64,000 nucleotides of DNA from Spodoptera frugiperda. Lineage: Eukaryota > Arthropoda > Insecta > Lepidoptera > Noctuidae. The notes beneath the pieces were generated by a model, which made no database searches, was not told the DNA's origin, and saw only the letters and a list, made by a program, of their open reading frames with translations. Within the stretch, counting starts at the first letter, position 1. Each line of letters starts with the position of its first letter. Below are positions 37,226 through 50,440 of the stretch, one piece after another. The DNA lies in NCBI RefSeq assembly GCF_023101765.2, contig NC_064229.1:2608001-2672000 (forward strand). The letters are read 5' to 3'. The position numbers and the translations under genes are program-made.

Positions 37226-40200
37226 GAGTAAGCACATTTTTGTGTACAGACCCGCAGCATACTCCATACTCTCAGGAAAGCTTGTCATCGGAACTTAATT
37301 GGCTTTTGTTTAAACATCAGTGGAGAATGTGAAGTAAAATATTATTGGAAAATAAATCATACGTTCATTTGAAAACACGACCCTCATTAAGTATTAGCAA
37401 TAGAATGCAGAATGTATGAAACTCAGCAATAGTAATGGCTCTTCGGTAGTCGCGGAGCAAAAAAAGTTCCTCATCTCGGATGCCACTACAAGAAGTATGG
37501 ATGCATAATCCAACGATTTATACTATTGTTCTTTTGCCCGAGGAAGCATCGGATTGCATTAAAATTATTCATAGTCTGCACTTTTTGTTCGTGTGTTTGT
37601 TCCAGCATTCTCTAGTATTTTTATATTAACGACCTCACTGGGTTTAATTACATATTTTGTTTACAGACTAATGAACTTTGCGTGTTATATTAAAAAATAA
37701 TGTATTTTCGTCGCGTATTGGTTGCTTTTCACGCTTTTATATTCAACAAAATACCGAAATAACAAGCGAATGTGACAATGAAAGTGCGTAAACATGTCGT
37801 ATTGTCGTTGAGACGAGTATTATGACAATATTGTAATGTCCGTACGAAATAATCTTTGTTTTACAATTACGGACGCGCCCACGTGAACTGTTGTAAGTAA
37901 ACTACACAATAGCGCTTTAAATCACTTGCTTTACTGGCTATAAACGGGAAGAAGTTCGGCTCGCAGTTTGTCCAGTGTAGGTGTTGCCCGATATCAGATC
38001 AATGAGTAATTACTATCTATACGTACCGATAAATTATGCATTTTATTAGTTTATTATTTAATAGTAGCGTGCGATGGCCAGTCTATTAAAATTTACATGA
38101 ATTATAGGGTCTATAGCTATCGAAGTGCTAAGTAAAATTAAATGTGATCTTGATAGGGAAGTTAATTTGAATGTGGAGTATATTAAGTGAGGTATTAATA
38201 GCTGAGGCCTACTAATAACTTGTGAGAGTCTATTTAAATCGTGAGGTAAGTCATTGTAGTCGAAATCTTTCATTGGATAAGAGTTACTTGAAGTGATCTG
38301 CTAAGTCGAGCTGGAATGTGACTCTTGCGAGGTCGCTGAGGCTGCGCGGCAGGCTCAAGGCCGCGGCAGGAAAGGTCACGGTTTTTGCCAAAGGCGTACA
38401 GTGGCCTTAGAGTAGGCTTTACTATTACAACTACTGACTTTACATTATTAACAGAACATTACATAATAGCATATTATTATCACGGCTTTTGTTACTCGAA
38501 GACTTAAGTATGTATCTTAAACATGTTACATTTCGATGCTTAATTAAATTATAATTAGTATCATTTTAATTTGGGACGAGCTTATTGTTTTATATCCCCA
38601 GACGCAACTCTAAACTCACTACTAATAAAGACAATCCTAATAATACACAATACAGGTTAGCAATATAACTTGCAGCTTGCAGTCTACTATAGACACCATA
38701 GCGCTAGACTTCCTAGATTTATCGTCTAGGATACCTACACAGTACACACGTGCAACGCCCAACTTACTGAGAATGCAACAGGGAAGTGAGGGAATACTGA
38801 CGTCTACTGAGAAGTGAACTCGAATGGAAATATATGTCCATGTCTATTATGGACACGTCCGTTTTGTAATTATATCATAGAGCCATCCATGTGTGGTTAA
38901 ATAGTTTAATAATTAGACACTCATTACATGGAACTGGTTTGAAGATTGTAGATTATTAGTCAAGAAGCTTTTCTTGGGACTATTTTTTAAATACCCTTTT
39001 TTGGACTTTTTTGATTTGATTTTCCCATATCTATTTTATTAGTAGTAGTTCATACTAGTACGTTTAATAACAGTTATCACATATAACATGAAACTATTCC
39101 TACGCACATATTAAGTCTTGGAAGAATAGCACTAATGTAATAATTATGCCTACCAAGTAAAGGATCGCGGGTTCAGATCGGGCCAAGTAAAGTATTACAA
39201 TAATAATCTTATGCAAGATGTCCGCCATATTTAAATAGTAAAGGGATTCCGCATATTATAAATATTTACTGCAAAGCTTATAATAGAAGATTTGCAATGA
39301 AAAGCAGTAATATTAAATTATCGACTTTTATGAAGAAACGTGAGTATAAATAAATGAATATTTATACTAGAATTTTGTTCAAAAGTTAACAGTAAACGGT
39401 GCCTTGCCTACTGTTGCTTAGAAACCCAGGTTCCTATAGAACAGTAAAATGTTCCGTAATAATTAAATATAATGTACTTACATAGCAATAGTGGAATAGG
39501 TAAATACTCGTTAGCCATACCTGAAACAAACATATTATAATGTTAGTATTTATTTAGTTAAACATTTTGTTGTTAGTTCACAATTAACATATGAATGATT
39601 ACGACCCAAGTCTATAAAATGTATTTGCAAAAACGGTATTTGTTTTCGCGAATGTCCAGTAAAACGTTTAGCGATAGATTTCAGGTTGGACAAACTATGA
39701 TCTTTTTAAACTCTCAATAACATGCAGTTTGGAACTGTGCAAAAGGCGCAAACTTTGTTACTTCTCATAGAATTTATAGCGTAAGTACTATATGCTATAA
39801 ATTCAATTCTAATATAGTATTTATATACTGGTGCACCCCTTTGAAAAACATACGAGTCATTATGCATTACAATCTTCACTCAAAACTGCACACACAACCA
39901 AACTCAAGCACACTGTTCACTTTGACATTTTTATTCAACCAGACACTATCGATGTTACAAAAAAAGCGGCTGAAGCACATAAAGCGCTGAATCCCGATGT
40001 TTGCTCCCACACTATTGTGACATTATACAGCGCTACAGCATATTTACAGCACCTCAATACCTCAAAAATTGCACGTGAAAAGCGCATGTATCCGCAGGGG
40101 GACAAACAACGTCACAGCTGTGACGTCACTCGCAGAAGGCCCACTCCCAACACTCTACTGTATTGGTTTCAATTTTTATTTCCTTTAGGAATTCTATGTG

Positions 40201-40608
40201 TATTGTGTATTGAAAAATTGTACGTATTATATTTTGTATGTGATAAAATATATTTATTTATGTATAAGTTTATATGGATAGATTTATGTATAAGCTTAAA
40301 TGGATGGATACCAAATGACATTATCTAATAATCATACAGTGTATTTAATAAAATTATCAAAATACTGAAAGTTAGGATATTTTTCTTAATAATTATCTCA
40401 AATACTTCGTTGATAAAATTCAACACATATATTTAAAATATATAACTATTAAATAAAACAAAAAAATAGGAAAACTAATACCTAAAATAAATAAACAGAA
40501 AATTGTAATTGGACCTTCCGTCTTTCATTTTTTGTCATCGGCTCGACATACAGGCTTTCACGTGGAATAGTGTCAAGAGCGGTCGATGACGTCACTGCCA
40601 ATACAGTG
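37226..40608. other. Non-coding stretch
   Basis: Contains the longest unspliced frame of the window (39831-40328, plus, 165 codons), which has no recognised domain, no upstream promoter-like signal and AT-driven hydrophobic composition at its end. I do not call it a gene. A GCGGGTTCAGATCGGGC fragment near 39168 may be a SINE relic. Confidence 0.45.
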
Positions 40609-40622
40609 GCGACACCTAGCGG
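40609..40622 (-). promoter_or_regulatory. CTCF-like motif
   Basis: The minus strand reads CCGCTAGGTGTCGC, 12 of 14 consensus positions, in a local GC-raised patch. Confidence 0.3.
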
Positions 40623-40799
40623 CAGGGGAGAGGGTAGTTTGGTACAGGAATGTAAGTAGTTTGTCTGTAGACTGTACATATTGTTTTAAGACAATACATG
40701 TGAACTTTGCTTTTATTACTTGCTTGCTTGTTTTTGACTTAAGTAAGTACTAAAAACAAATGACTTGTGGAGTGGAAAAATTGGATTCATTAATAATTT

Positions 40800-40905
40800 T
40801 AAACTCGTCACTCGAAAGCCCGAGACCAACCTGGGAATCGAACCTGAGACCTCTTGTCCAATAGTCACAATTGCAACCACATCATCAACGAGACAGTCAA
40901 TAGTT
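40800..40905 (-). mobile_element. SINE-like tRNA-derived fragment
   Basis: ACCTGGGAATCGAACCTGAG is the complement of a B-box region, and the following sequence resembles the head of a tRNA-derived SINE on the minus strand. It is strongly diverged. Confidence 0.45.
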
Positions 40906-41123
40906 TTGGTTACTTAAGAAAAATAGTTATTTATTTTATCAAAAAGTATATCAGCGGTCTATCCATTGACAAGCGTATTGCGTAATCTCATCATCTTTAG
41001 CAATTAACTCGTGGGCATCGATTAACAACCTTTTAAATAGAAACCTCTATTCCATTGCTTGGTACCGAAGTATTGGAGTCGTGACGGTGGGTCTGAAGGC
41101 TTGTATCATATCAAACTACACAG

Positions 41124-41190
41124 AACCAGTCTATCATGGTCTCGCTTTGTATGAGTTCTTCGCATATTTGACGGTCATTTTATACTGGTT
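41124..41190. mobile_element. 67-bp MITE-like element, copy 2
   Basis: Same ends (AACCAGT, ACTGGTT) and the same length as 18483-18549, with internal differences. Confidence 0.6.
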
Positions 41191-42860
41191 GTGTATAACT
41201 TGATGTGAAGCCATGTAACATTCTTAGACCAGCCGTGGGCGCTGACCACCGTGGGACAGGTTATACGTGCTTGACCGAATTCGAACCTACTACTTTTACT
41301 TTCCTATTGATGCTCAAGTTCAAGTATTGTTGTTTAAATATTAATGCTTTTGTAGCTCCAAGTGTTCCGGGTGAACCGACTTCTGTTGTGTTTGGTGATA
41401 TTTATTGGAGTGTTCGTTTTTGTGAAGTTATGAAGAAGATAGGAAGAATACAATTAAAAAAACTGATCAAAAATCAGATGAATTTCCTCTTAAAAAGGGA
41501 CTTACTATTTACGAATATGTACAGGGGGCCTACTCTAATTCAACAAACGAACGAAAAAACTTCACAGATTGCATACTGCAATTATATTTATTGCGAACTT
41601 TCGTGAACAAAACTGAACGAATGAAATTAAGATAAATAAGTAGGTTTATATGAAATTAAAAATAAAACGTTATTTCAAGTAATTCTATTAGTAACCTACG
41701 GCCGAAGATTAAACGAAACTTCATTCGAGAACCGGAGTAGACTCCCAAAATTGGATCGACAATTGACTTGTTTAGGCTGCAAATATAGTAAGAGCAGGTC
41801 AAGAATACGCGTGAAGAAAAAACTGAGTGACATTAATTCAAGAGCAAATCATATTATCAACTGAGCAACAATACTCAATGTGACCAAAGGAGTAAAATGA
41901 CGAAATTAAAACTATAAATCACGATTATCACGAGGCAGCCGTGGCGGAAATTTGAAAGCGTTCATAATCAGTAACTGTATTGAGGAGACTGAGAGATTTG
42001 GAGCGAGCGCAGCATTGGCTGGTGCCGACTGCACTGGAGACATTACTGCATAGATCGTGACTGTCATTGGTCATTGTACCAACACCAGCGCATAAAGCTA
42101 TCCTCGGCTGTAATCGATTTTCTACCTTATTCCTATTTTTAAATAATGTTGAAAGTTGCTTAAAGAATTTTGGTATTTTGGATAAGTTCGATGTGATGTC
42201 TGTTTAAGTGAATGAAGATCATACCGTATCAATTTCAATAGTGTAAAAGTCTTGTATAATATACGAAATATTTGATTTGAGTAAGTATATGAACATAAAA
42301 AGAAAACTTATCCAGAAAGAACGGCTGTGACTGCTGTGAGTGAGCGTGATGAGTAAAAAAGTGCAGTGGAAACTACTTTTATCAATGTTAAGAACATAGA
42401 AAATAAAAATAAGGTGTATGTTGTATAAGTTCTAACAATAATAAGTGGTCATAAAAGCTAGAACATAACGTCTTCCTTATCACCATTAACATGTGTAATG
42501 GACCTTTGTAACATAACACGAAATGACCATATTCGGAAATGTTTTTGACACATGCTGGCACGTGGGTGGACCCAAAATGGGCCCCTGGTGAAATCTTAGA
42601 GATCAGGTTTGGATCGGTTCCCTGGCGCCCACGTGGGGTCATCATTGCCTCACAACCTGCTGGAAGTGCGATAGTGATGGTACTACATACTGGTTAATGG
42701 TTGGAATGTTGCTTTATTTATTTTGGAAGTACCTGCCAGCAGAGATAAAAAATCTACATTTTGTATTTGAGTAAAATTCAATTGTACTTCCTCAAGATTT
42801 GGTGCTTCTAGAAATTTCGTCTAATGTTCTTTAAATTAAAAAGTGTGATATAACCAGCTA
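41191..42860. other. Non-coding stretch
   Basis: No supported gene. A 133-codon frame at 41205-41606 begins in repeat-like DNA and is AT-driven. A GC-raised patch around 42540-42660 has CACGTGGG and CCCACGTG about 60 bp apart. Confidence 0.45.
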
Positions 42861-43024
42861 TGTCCTTCCTTTCCCAATTTCGGATTCCCTAATAGCCCTT
42901 ACTACTAACCCACAGAAGGCTAGCAGCGCATTTGTAACCTCTGGTGTTTCAAGTGTCCATGGGCGGCGGCGATTGCTTACAGGTGATCCGTCTGCTCGTT
43001 TACCGGCTTATACCATAAAAAAAA
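42861..43024 (+). mobile_element. Interspersed repeat family 3
   Basis: Contains CTCTGGTGTTTCAAGTGTCC, GGCGGCGGCGATTGCTTAC and GTTTACCGGCTTATACCAT, followed by an A run. Confidence 0.75.
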
Positions 43025-43749
43025 TCATTCATAACATGAAATACCACTACAACAAATGTATATCTTTATTTATCAATTTGGAACTTAAATCAAATATGCA
43101 TAATAACATGGAATCTAATTACAAATCTTAAGGTTGCACTTCCATTTCATGTCCACAGCATTAGTATTCAAATGGGTTCGAGGAACGTAAACCAAATGGC
43201 TTGGCAGCTCGGCACCAACAGGTTGGCGGGACACGTGTGCCGCCATTATAGTAAATAATCAAAACTAGTCGAGGTAACGGTTGCACACCTACACGCATTC
43301 ATGAATGAAGACGGACAGACACTACTGGGGGAAACGTTTACTATGAGGATATTGTATCACTACATGGTATTGGTATAAAACAGTCACTTACTAGTGTCTG
43401 GCTTTATGTAGGTTTAGATCATCGAAAAAACTCAACTCGATTTTGATAAGCTTTTCCAGAGGATGAATAATACAAAGCTTTCATCGGAAAATTAGTTCCG
43501 AAATAAAATTTAGAATTCGCAAAGACAGAAATAGAACGTATGTACTAAGATATATTTAGTATCGCATATTACGAGTATATTATTTTTTGTTTTTAAAATG
43601 TTGGAGATTTTTGTTTTAGGATTTTTCTGAACCTATTCACAGTTAACCAAATACTTAATGGAGCTAAAAAATAAAGAAAAGAAACTATTAAAGAATAAGG
43701 AAAGTGTATGTAAGGAAGAGATCAATCAAAAGGATTTATAACTGCAAGG

Positions 43750-43890
43750 GTTAGTGGAGGCTGTGAGCCGTCAGCTGTCAACAATCAGTTGGCTACAGTC
43801 ATTGATGGAGTGGCGCCCGTCAGCAACGGCCAAATATCTGGACGGATTTATTAATGATTTATGGGATTTTATTGACGTAATTACTTAGTT
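43750..43890. promoter_or_regulatory. Candidate enhancer with Hox-type sites
   Basis: Holds CAGCTGTCAACAATCAG, GTCATTGATGG, ATTAATGATTTATGGG and TTATTGACGTAATTAC within about 110 bp, next to GC-rich sequence. TTTATGG and TAATTA cores suggest homeodomain binding. Confidence 0.3.
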
Positions 43891-44739
43891 TTTGTGTGGT
43901 TCAAGTTCTCGGTCGTAAAGTTATAGCATTGTGCAGTTACTTAGTGCGGTTGGTTGAGTGTGTTTTTTTTAGGAATACTATATTTTTAGTATTCGGTAAA
44001 GCACATTTTTGTTACAAGACTCTATGGCAATAATGTAGTAGCACTAGACGAGCTCTAGACACATTTTAGTATGAAACACATATTATTTACTTAATTCACA
44101 ATTCGATCCACAAAGTAAAAATTCCAAAAAAAGAAGAAACTATTATTGAAATCAAACCAATAGTAAACACAAATCTTACAAACGAGATATTTCCCATTGA
44201 TGATGTAAAATTGAGGTAAGATCATGCATATAGATGGATGCGTAGGAGTCGAGCGTACGATGTTATGCGAGAGGTGATCAAGTATCAATTATGGAGATAA
44301 GAGAACGAGACATTTTAGTGGCTTATTTTAAATAATGAATTTGGATTTGGTATCATAATATGTGGACCAATTTGGTGTAGGAATGTTAATGCTGATTGAT
44401 GGAAAACGTATTAAGAATATAGAAAATACATATGAGGTCGTTTTTGAATGGTTAGTCGCCTTGTTAAGTAACAATCCCAAAGTCTCTCTGTAAAGTATAT
44501 TATGTGAAAAAACCACAAGCCATTATAACTCAAGCGAAACTTCACAATCAAATAATTGACTAACATCAACAAGAAACACCGAAGTACTCAAACGCATCTT
44601 GAGAAAGACATCACTAGTAGCGCAGCAACAGCAACAGTAAACAAACAGCGAAGACTCCCACGCACCGCCTTCAACTCGACCCAGTAATCACATTCTATCA
44701 TTAACCGAACACACAAGAACGACCACATTCTACTCGCCC

Positions 44740-44880
44740 AAAAACTGGCTCGAGTACTGGCGCAAGTAACTAGCGTAATTGATTGTCAGCGGCGTGACAA
44801 CTTTCGCAACTTGATTGATGGCGAGCCGGTGTTAATCACGTGTCACGCTTGACGCGTATGGTGGCGCCCTCTGGCGAGAC
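44740..44880. promoter_or_regulatory. GC-raised block with PBX/MEIS-like and CTCF-like motifs
   Basis: Contains TAATTGATTGTCAG, CGTGACAAC, ACTTGATTGATGG and TCACGTGTCACG. The minus strand at 44864-44877 reads TCGCCAGAGGGCGC, 12 of 14 CTCF consensus positions. Confidence 0.35.
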
Positions 44881-44976
44881 GCGTGTTAGATGTGTACCTG
44901 GATTTGCGTGTATTTGTTAATTTATAACTGGGAATATTTCTTGTGTAATCACTAAACTAGAGGATTGTATAAACCC

Positions 44977-45100
44977 TTTTTTTTCGCCAGGGCGAGGCGA
45001 GAGGGAGTGTCAGACTCTTACTGACTAAAAACCACCCCGTTCCTACTCCTGTCTGTCGAGCCGGAGACCCGGAAAACCCGCTAGGTAGTCCGCAGCTCCG
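44977..45100 (-). mobile_element. LINE 3'-end fragment, family 5
   Basis: A T run, then GTCAGACTCTTACTGAC, AACCACCCCGTTCC and ACCCGCTAGGTAGTCCGCAG. Confidence 0.72.
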
Positions 45101-48100
45101 AATTGTGTAAACCCTAAACCCTAATAATCGTAAACTTTATTCTTTATAGGATTTTCACTAAATGTATTACCATTAATTTCGTTTAATGAGACTCAACACG
45201 TGGGTAAGTTAAATATAATCATGACATACCTACATCTACAAATAGACACAGGTACACACCCATGACCTTCATGTACAAGATCAATCAATCAATCAAATAA
45301 AATGATAGGATCTATAATTTCACAATCCTCACCTACACGCTATTACAACTGCGAGACTGGAGGCCTACTACAATTTTTGCGAAACGAAATTTCTTTATAA
45401 ACTTCAGTTACCAGTAACTTAGGTATCTGATCCAGCTCTCTAACATCTTTGAACGCATAGGAATGATACATGATATTTATTTTGTGCTAATAGTAACTAG
45501 ATGAGGCCGGCATTTCCTATCGGACTACTCTGAAAAGAAATGCCGAAACAAACTTAGAGGTCTTGAGAAATCGGAACCGTGCAAGTTGATTCTGTAGTGG
45601 TCTTTTGACGAAAGAACCACAACAGTAAGAGCGGACCTGTTCAGATGGCAGCAAGTATGTGTCAGTTTAAAATCAGCTTAACAGACGATTGACTGAATGA
45701 TACGAAACTACACAGATTTAAGAGTGGGTGTAGCCATTTTCATGAATGAATGTAATTAAAAAGTAAGTCTCCTTATTTCGTAAACTTGTAGTAGGCCCGC
45801 AATTTTGCCGCACAACTAACAAGTATGTAGGAACATCACAAGCATGTCTCAATCAGCTCCCTGTCGCTACTTACATCGGTAATGAGTATTAATAACAAGA
45901 TGTCCGCCTACTGCCCACAGACATGTAGCAACAAATTGTCGACATGCTACTTACTTACTGACCACCTATTAACGAGACATTAAGTGAAAACGGTAGATAC
46001 TTGATGTTTCTTGGAGTATCGTTAGGTGTTTTTGTGTTTCATTACAATCATTAAGATGTCTTGAGTAGATAATATGTCATATTGATTCATTGGTTAATGA
46101 ATTAATTATATTTGCTTGTAACATTGACTTTCATTATCTTATGATTCTTACAGAATTCAGGATGGACAGCTACAGAAAAGAGATCGTAGTGAGTAAAATA
46201 TTCCGAATTTTCCATTTTAAAATTCCACGTTCTAATGTAAGGGTAGTGTGTCAGAACGTTCTCAGATATGATAAACTTAATATTCAATACAATCTGGTAT
46301 ATATGTAACAAATTAATATCATCTACAATTCTCTCAGTAAAACAAACCAAGTAAAAAAAAAAGCACGAAGTCTACCAGTAAAGTTGTAACAAGGTTCTAA
46401 GCAAAGACGCTACACAGTACACAGCTACTCTCGATGGCAGCGCGCTATCAAAAGGCTCGCCCGTGCAAGTACAGTGGCAGGACAAGTACTGGCGCGAGTA
46501 CTGGCGCGAGTGTCGATGCCAGTCGAGTGGAATCTCTCACATAATGGTGGCACGGGGTTATTGGATGGGAGCCATCGCTTGTAAAGGATACGAGAAGGCT
46601 TCAGAATGTAGGTTTTATTACCGAGCTCAGGGAGGTTGCTGGTGAAAACTTGATGCTATTATTTTAGACTTGGTACTATTGGACTGTACCTGCATAACTC
46701 AAACTTTTGACTTATAGTAGGTAAATAATAATATAAAAAACTATAAAGCGTCACTTACTACCACTCTTTTCCCTTTAGCTTCTATCATATATCTATCACA
46801 GAATCTCGTTATTTATATATGCTAATTAAGAATACTCCGCGCATGGATTTTTTAAAGAACCCCTCCTATGAAGTCAGAATAATCAACTCCTAGGACCATT
46901 TTTATCTGCGCTACCACTACCATCTCCCATATAATATTTTACCTTGATGAAAATATCCCTAGCACTATCAATCAGGCCTGTCCACAAACTGCACTAGCCT
47001 CAAGTACAAACTAGCTCATGTAGTGTATTGAAGAGCTCTTGAGTCTATGCAACATAATGATATGATGTGGCCCTCAGTAGCCATCACTGGCCGCTGTGGC
47101 CATCACTGCCGGCTAATTCCAAAGCTATAGGGTTACAGTACATACAGTGCGGCACTTAGTGCAGTAATGTGATAGGGTCAATAGTACTTGATGGTAAGCA
47201 ATCGAGGGTTACAAGTTACAACTTAAAAAAAGGTTACATAATTAAAATTATGTTATATACCTATGGTTTTTTATTCACGTGTTCATGACTATTTTTTAAA
47301 CGTGGAATAGAAGGAAAAATTACACAAGAATCACACTGTAAACTAAAACGAATAAGGAAAAAAAGAGAATAAACAACACAAAATACCCTCCCATTTCAGA
47401 AGCTGGGGTAACCACAATTTAAGCGTCGCGCAGGACACAAACCTTTTGGAGAGCGTTACAAAGAATTATTTTTATCAAGCCGTCAATAAATATACTGGAA
47501 ACCTTTCAAAGAAAATGGGGAAAAAATATTTTTCGGCCAAACAAAGGGCTGACGAGCCTGGAGGACTTGGAACGGCTCGCCCTAGCAAGTTATGACAGTG
47601 GCTGTACTGATATCTTATCTCCGATATTGAATTCTAAGTAACGTCTGCGAAATGTATTGGAAATTGCGTCTGTTTTTTCACTTTTTTTAGCCAAAAAGGA
47701 AAGTGTTTTGGTCAAAAACAGACGTTTTATGTTGGTCGTTTTAGGTGTTATATTTATACCATATAAAAAATAAATAGACCACAATTTATGCTAGTTTACA
47801 CATCAGGCAGATCACAGGCTATTCTCTTAACATTTACACAATTAATAAAATTAAAATGATTATTCCAATAGTAAAAAAAGTCGAAGCAAAATATACAGCA
47901 TGTTCCTCTAAAATATAAAGGTACGCTTTTAAACTCTCATGCTGCAAGTAAAACTGTACACTATCTTCCGCGGGAATTTGCAATTCAAGCGAAGTTGCTC
48001 TGCAATGGACCGCACTAGTTAGTCGCTTGGTACTTTAAGTACCAGAATAAAATGGCCGCTGTTACTTTTACGGAGCACATTGCTTTCAGTGTTATGTGAC

Positions 48101-50060
48101 AATCATTTCAAGATACATTGTATTATAATAGATTTCGTTATATTCGACAAAGTTGAAGGTAATATTATAAAGAGTTTACGTGGTTTATGGAATGTTTTAT
48201 ATTTATTTTGTAGTTTTGAAAAATGTTGGCGATTCTACCAGTGGAATATTTGAACCTACATGCATCACAGTGGTAATGTATAGACTAGAGCTAGGCCATA
48301 CAAATAAATGTGTATCTACGGGTAAAAATAAACCCGACGCTTACACAACTTTATTTCTATTTCTCTCCCACAAAAATAGAACTAGTAGTATTTTTGTTAT
48401 TTATCTATCAACACTTGTCAGAATCTTGGCCATTTACAGTTCAATGGTCAAGTACAAGCTTAGATATAAATATACGCCATTGAACCTCCCTAGAGAACAA
48501 CAATACAATGAATACAATCTCAATGAAACACCAGTTCACCCCTCACCCCTCCACCCCTCTCCCGTCCCCCTCGGGACTCAGTGACCACAAACTCGTTCAG
48601 CTGATGTTTGAACACCCTGTATTACTTACAGTTTTGTGAGCTCCGAATTATTGCTTCATTATTGTTCGGAATCAGTCAAACAGCTGATAAAAGTCAGAAT
48701 CAGAAACTAATTATTTTAAAAGCAATTTATTATAACTTTCGTGAGACATACTAAATTAATTATTACACACGACACGGTGATTGTCGCGCAATGATGCTCA
48801 TGAATATGAGTCTCTAGCATGGCTTGAAACTAGTTGAGTTCCTCTACAAACACTTGCGTGACTATGGCATTCAATTTTTAATTGTTGTATCACCAATAGT
48901 TTTTACACAAGGTATGGCTAGAGTTCTAAATTTGTCGAGTCAAGATAAAACACATAATGAGGAAAAACAAATCTCGACTTCAATAACCAAGATGGTTCAT
49001 TCTACCCGACTCACTGAAATTCAGCTTGAGCTCAATAATGTCGTTCCCTCTAATTAAAACGATCATAAAGACTAAAGATCCAGTTAATAAAAATTCCTTC
49101 CTGCAGAATCTGAACTTTTTTAAAAAACGGCTAGAATTTAGGTCAAGCACGAGTTAGGTCTGTGAATGAATTATTTTTTTCAGAGTCCCACAAGATTTCA
49201 TAAAATGATTTTCGAGATTTTCTACCAATTAAACTACGACAAATTCTCTAACTGCACAAAATCTTTAAAATGCAAGACAAAACAGCATTTCGACTACTTT
49301 TATAATCCATTTAAACGGGAATCGAACTTAGAACGTATAAAACACGAAGCACTTACCTGATTAGGTGGCTTGAGCGATGGCGGTACGGTTAGCCCCTAAA
49401 CTCGTAATATAACGCCACTAACTTTTATTTGTTTATTTATTTTGCTGACCATACATCCTCAGTTGTTCTCCTCGCGATCTTATTGGGTTTGGGCGGACAT
49501 TTGTCTGGAAGGGTGTAAGGGATGCCGGCTGTATGTTTGGTAAGTATATAATCTATGTATGTTATTGTATAAGTTAAAATTGTAAAGTGAAGACACGAAA
49601 TGTCGTTTTTTTAAACGAACGCTTAAGCTAAGATAGTTGTCTTTTAACGTCACTTTCCCTATTCACCAACCTACAAGTATAGGTGACTCCTAAGTACAAG
49701 AGGTTGCATTTACGTGACGAAACGCTAAGTAATTCTTAAGTTAAGAGATGGTTTAAGAGTGGTTGATGAAAACAGCCATAAGTAGTACTTCAACTTGTCT
49801 AGGCTGAGATTTGGAACGACATGAGAGTCTTAATCGACAGACAGACTGAGAACCTTTTAATCAAACATACACAATTTACACAAAAACTCGACTATATGCA
49901 ACATTTGACCGACTCGACTGTAAAATAAAAAGCAATGTTTCAATTTGATTTAATTCAACTTCTATTTGAGATTTATCTCAATTCTCTTTTATCTCAATTA
50001 ATATAATCATTTAATTTAATCCAAAATATAGTTCAACACCAGTGCAAATAAAGTTTGGAA
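45101..50060. other. Non-coding stretch
   Basis: No supported gene. Open frames (including 48180-48584, 134 codons) have no recognised domain. A GC-raised patch at 46445-46530 holds two tandem AGTACTGGCGCGAGT units. A family 3 scrap lies near 47185-47200, and a tRNA-like SINE fragment near 49310-49400 on the minus strand. Confidence 0.45.
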
Positions 50061-50150
50061 CAGGGAAGTTGTCGCCGGAGCACCTGTGCGACAACGCGAC
50101 AACTCCGAGCGACGCGACCGCGCGACAGATGCGGCGCGCGGAGTTTCAAA
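50061..50150. promoter_or_regulatory. CpG-rich island with hairpin
   Basis: About 90 bp is dense in CG dinucleotides (GCGACGCGACCGCGCGACAG). GTTGTCGC (50068-50075) pairs with GCGACAAC (50088-50095). Its composition is far from that of the flanks. Confidence 0.4.
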
Positions 50151-50294
50151 CACATCACTAGCTGTTTCATAAACAAACTGTTTATTTACATTTACTGTAT
50201 TAGTACTTATTTAGTTATATGAACTTATTTTGAAATATGACTATTGATTAAATCATGATACTGATTAAATAAAATGCAAGGATGAAAAACTAAG

Positions 50295-50440
50295 ATTTTT
50301 TTTGAGAGTAGGAGTGTTAAACTCATACTGATTATGATTATGAGTCGGAGCCTCAGTAAACCCACTAGGTAGTCCGCAGCCGGCATCAGCCCTACTGGGC
50401 CCCGTTTTTGGTGGTCTGATGGCTATTTGAGGCGCGAGCA
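50295..50440 (-). mobile_element. LINE 3'-end fragment, family 5, longer end
   Basis: A T run, then a diverged body, CCACTAGGTAGTCCGCAGC, and an extra segment with CTACTGGGCCCCGTTTTTGG that extends further 5' into the LINE than the other copies. Confidence 0.6.

Noticed and set aside
39831..40328. 165-codon open frame, longest uninterrupted one in the window
   Set aside because: No recognised domain, no signal peptide at the start, and the C-terminal hydrophobic part follows from AT-rich codons; no splice partners or promoter were seen.
41205..41606. 133-codon frame
   Set aside because: Starts in repeat-like DNA and has no domain or coding-like composition.
42388..42645. 85-codon minus-strand frame starting MMTPRGRQGTDP
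   Set aside because: No known domain and no supporting splice or promoter signal; the GC-raised start alone is not enough.
48180..48584. 134-codon frame ending in HPSPLHPSPVP, similar to the micro-exon modules
   Set aside because: The similarity comes from a short CCCCTC tandem run; the rest of the frame is unlike the gene and there are no phase-1 exon borders.
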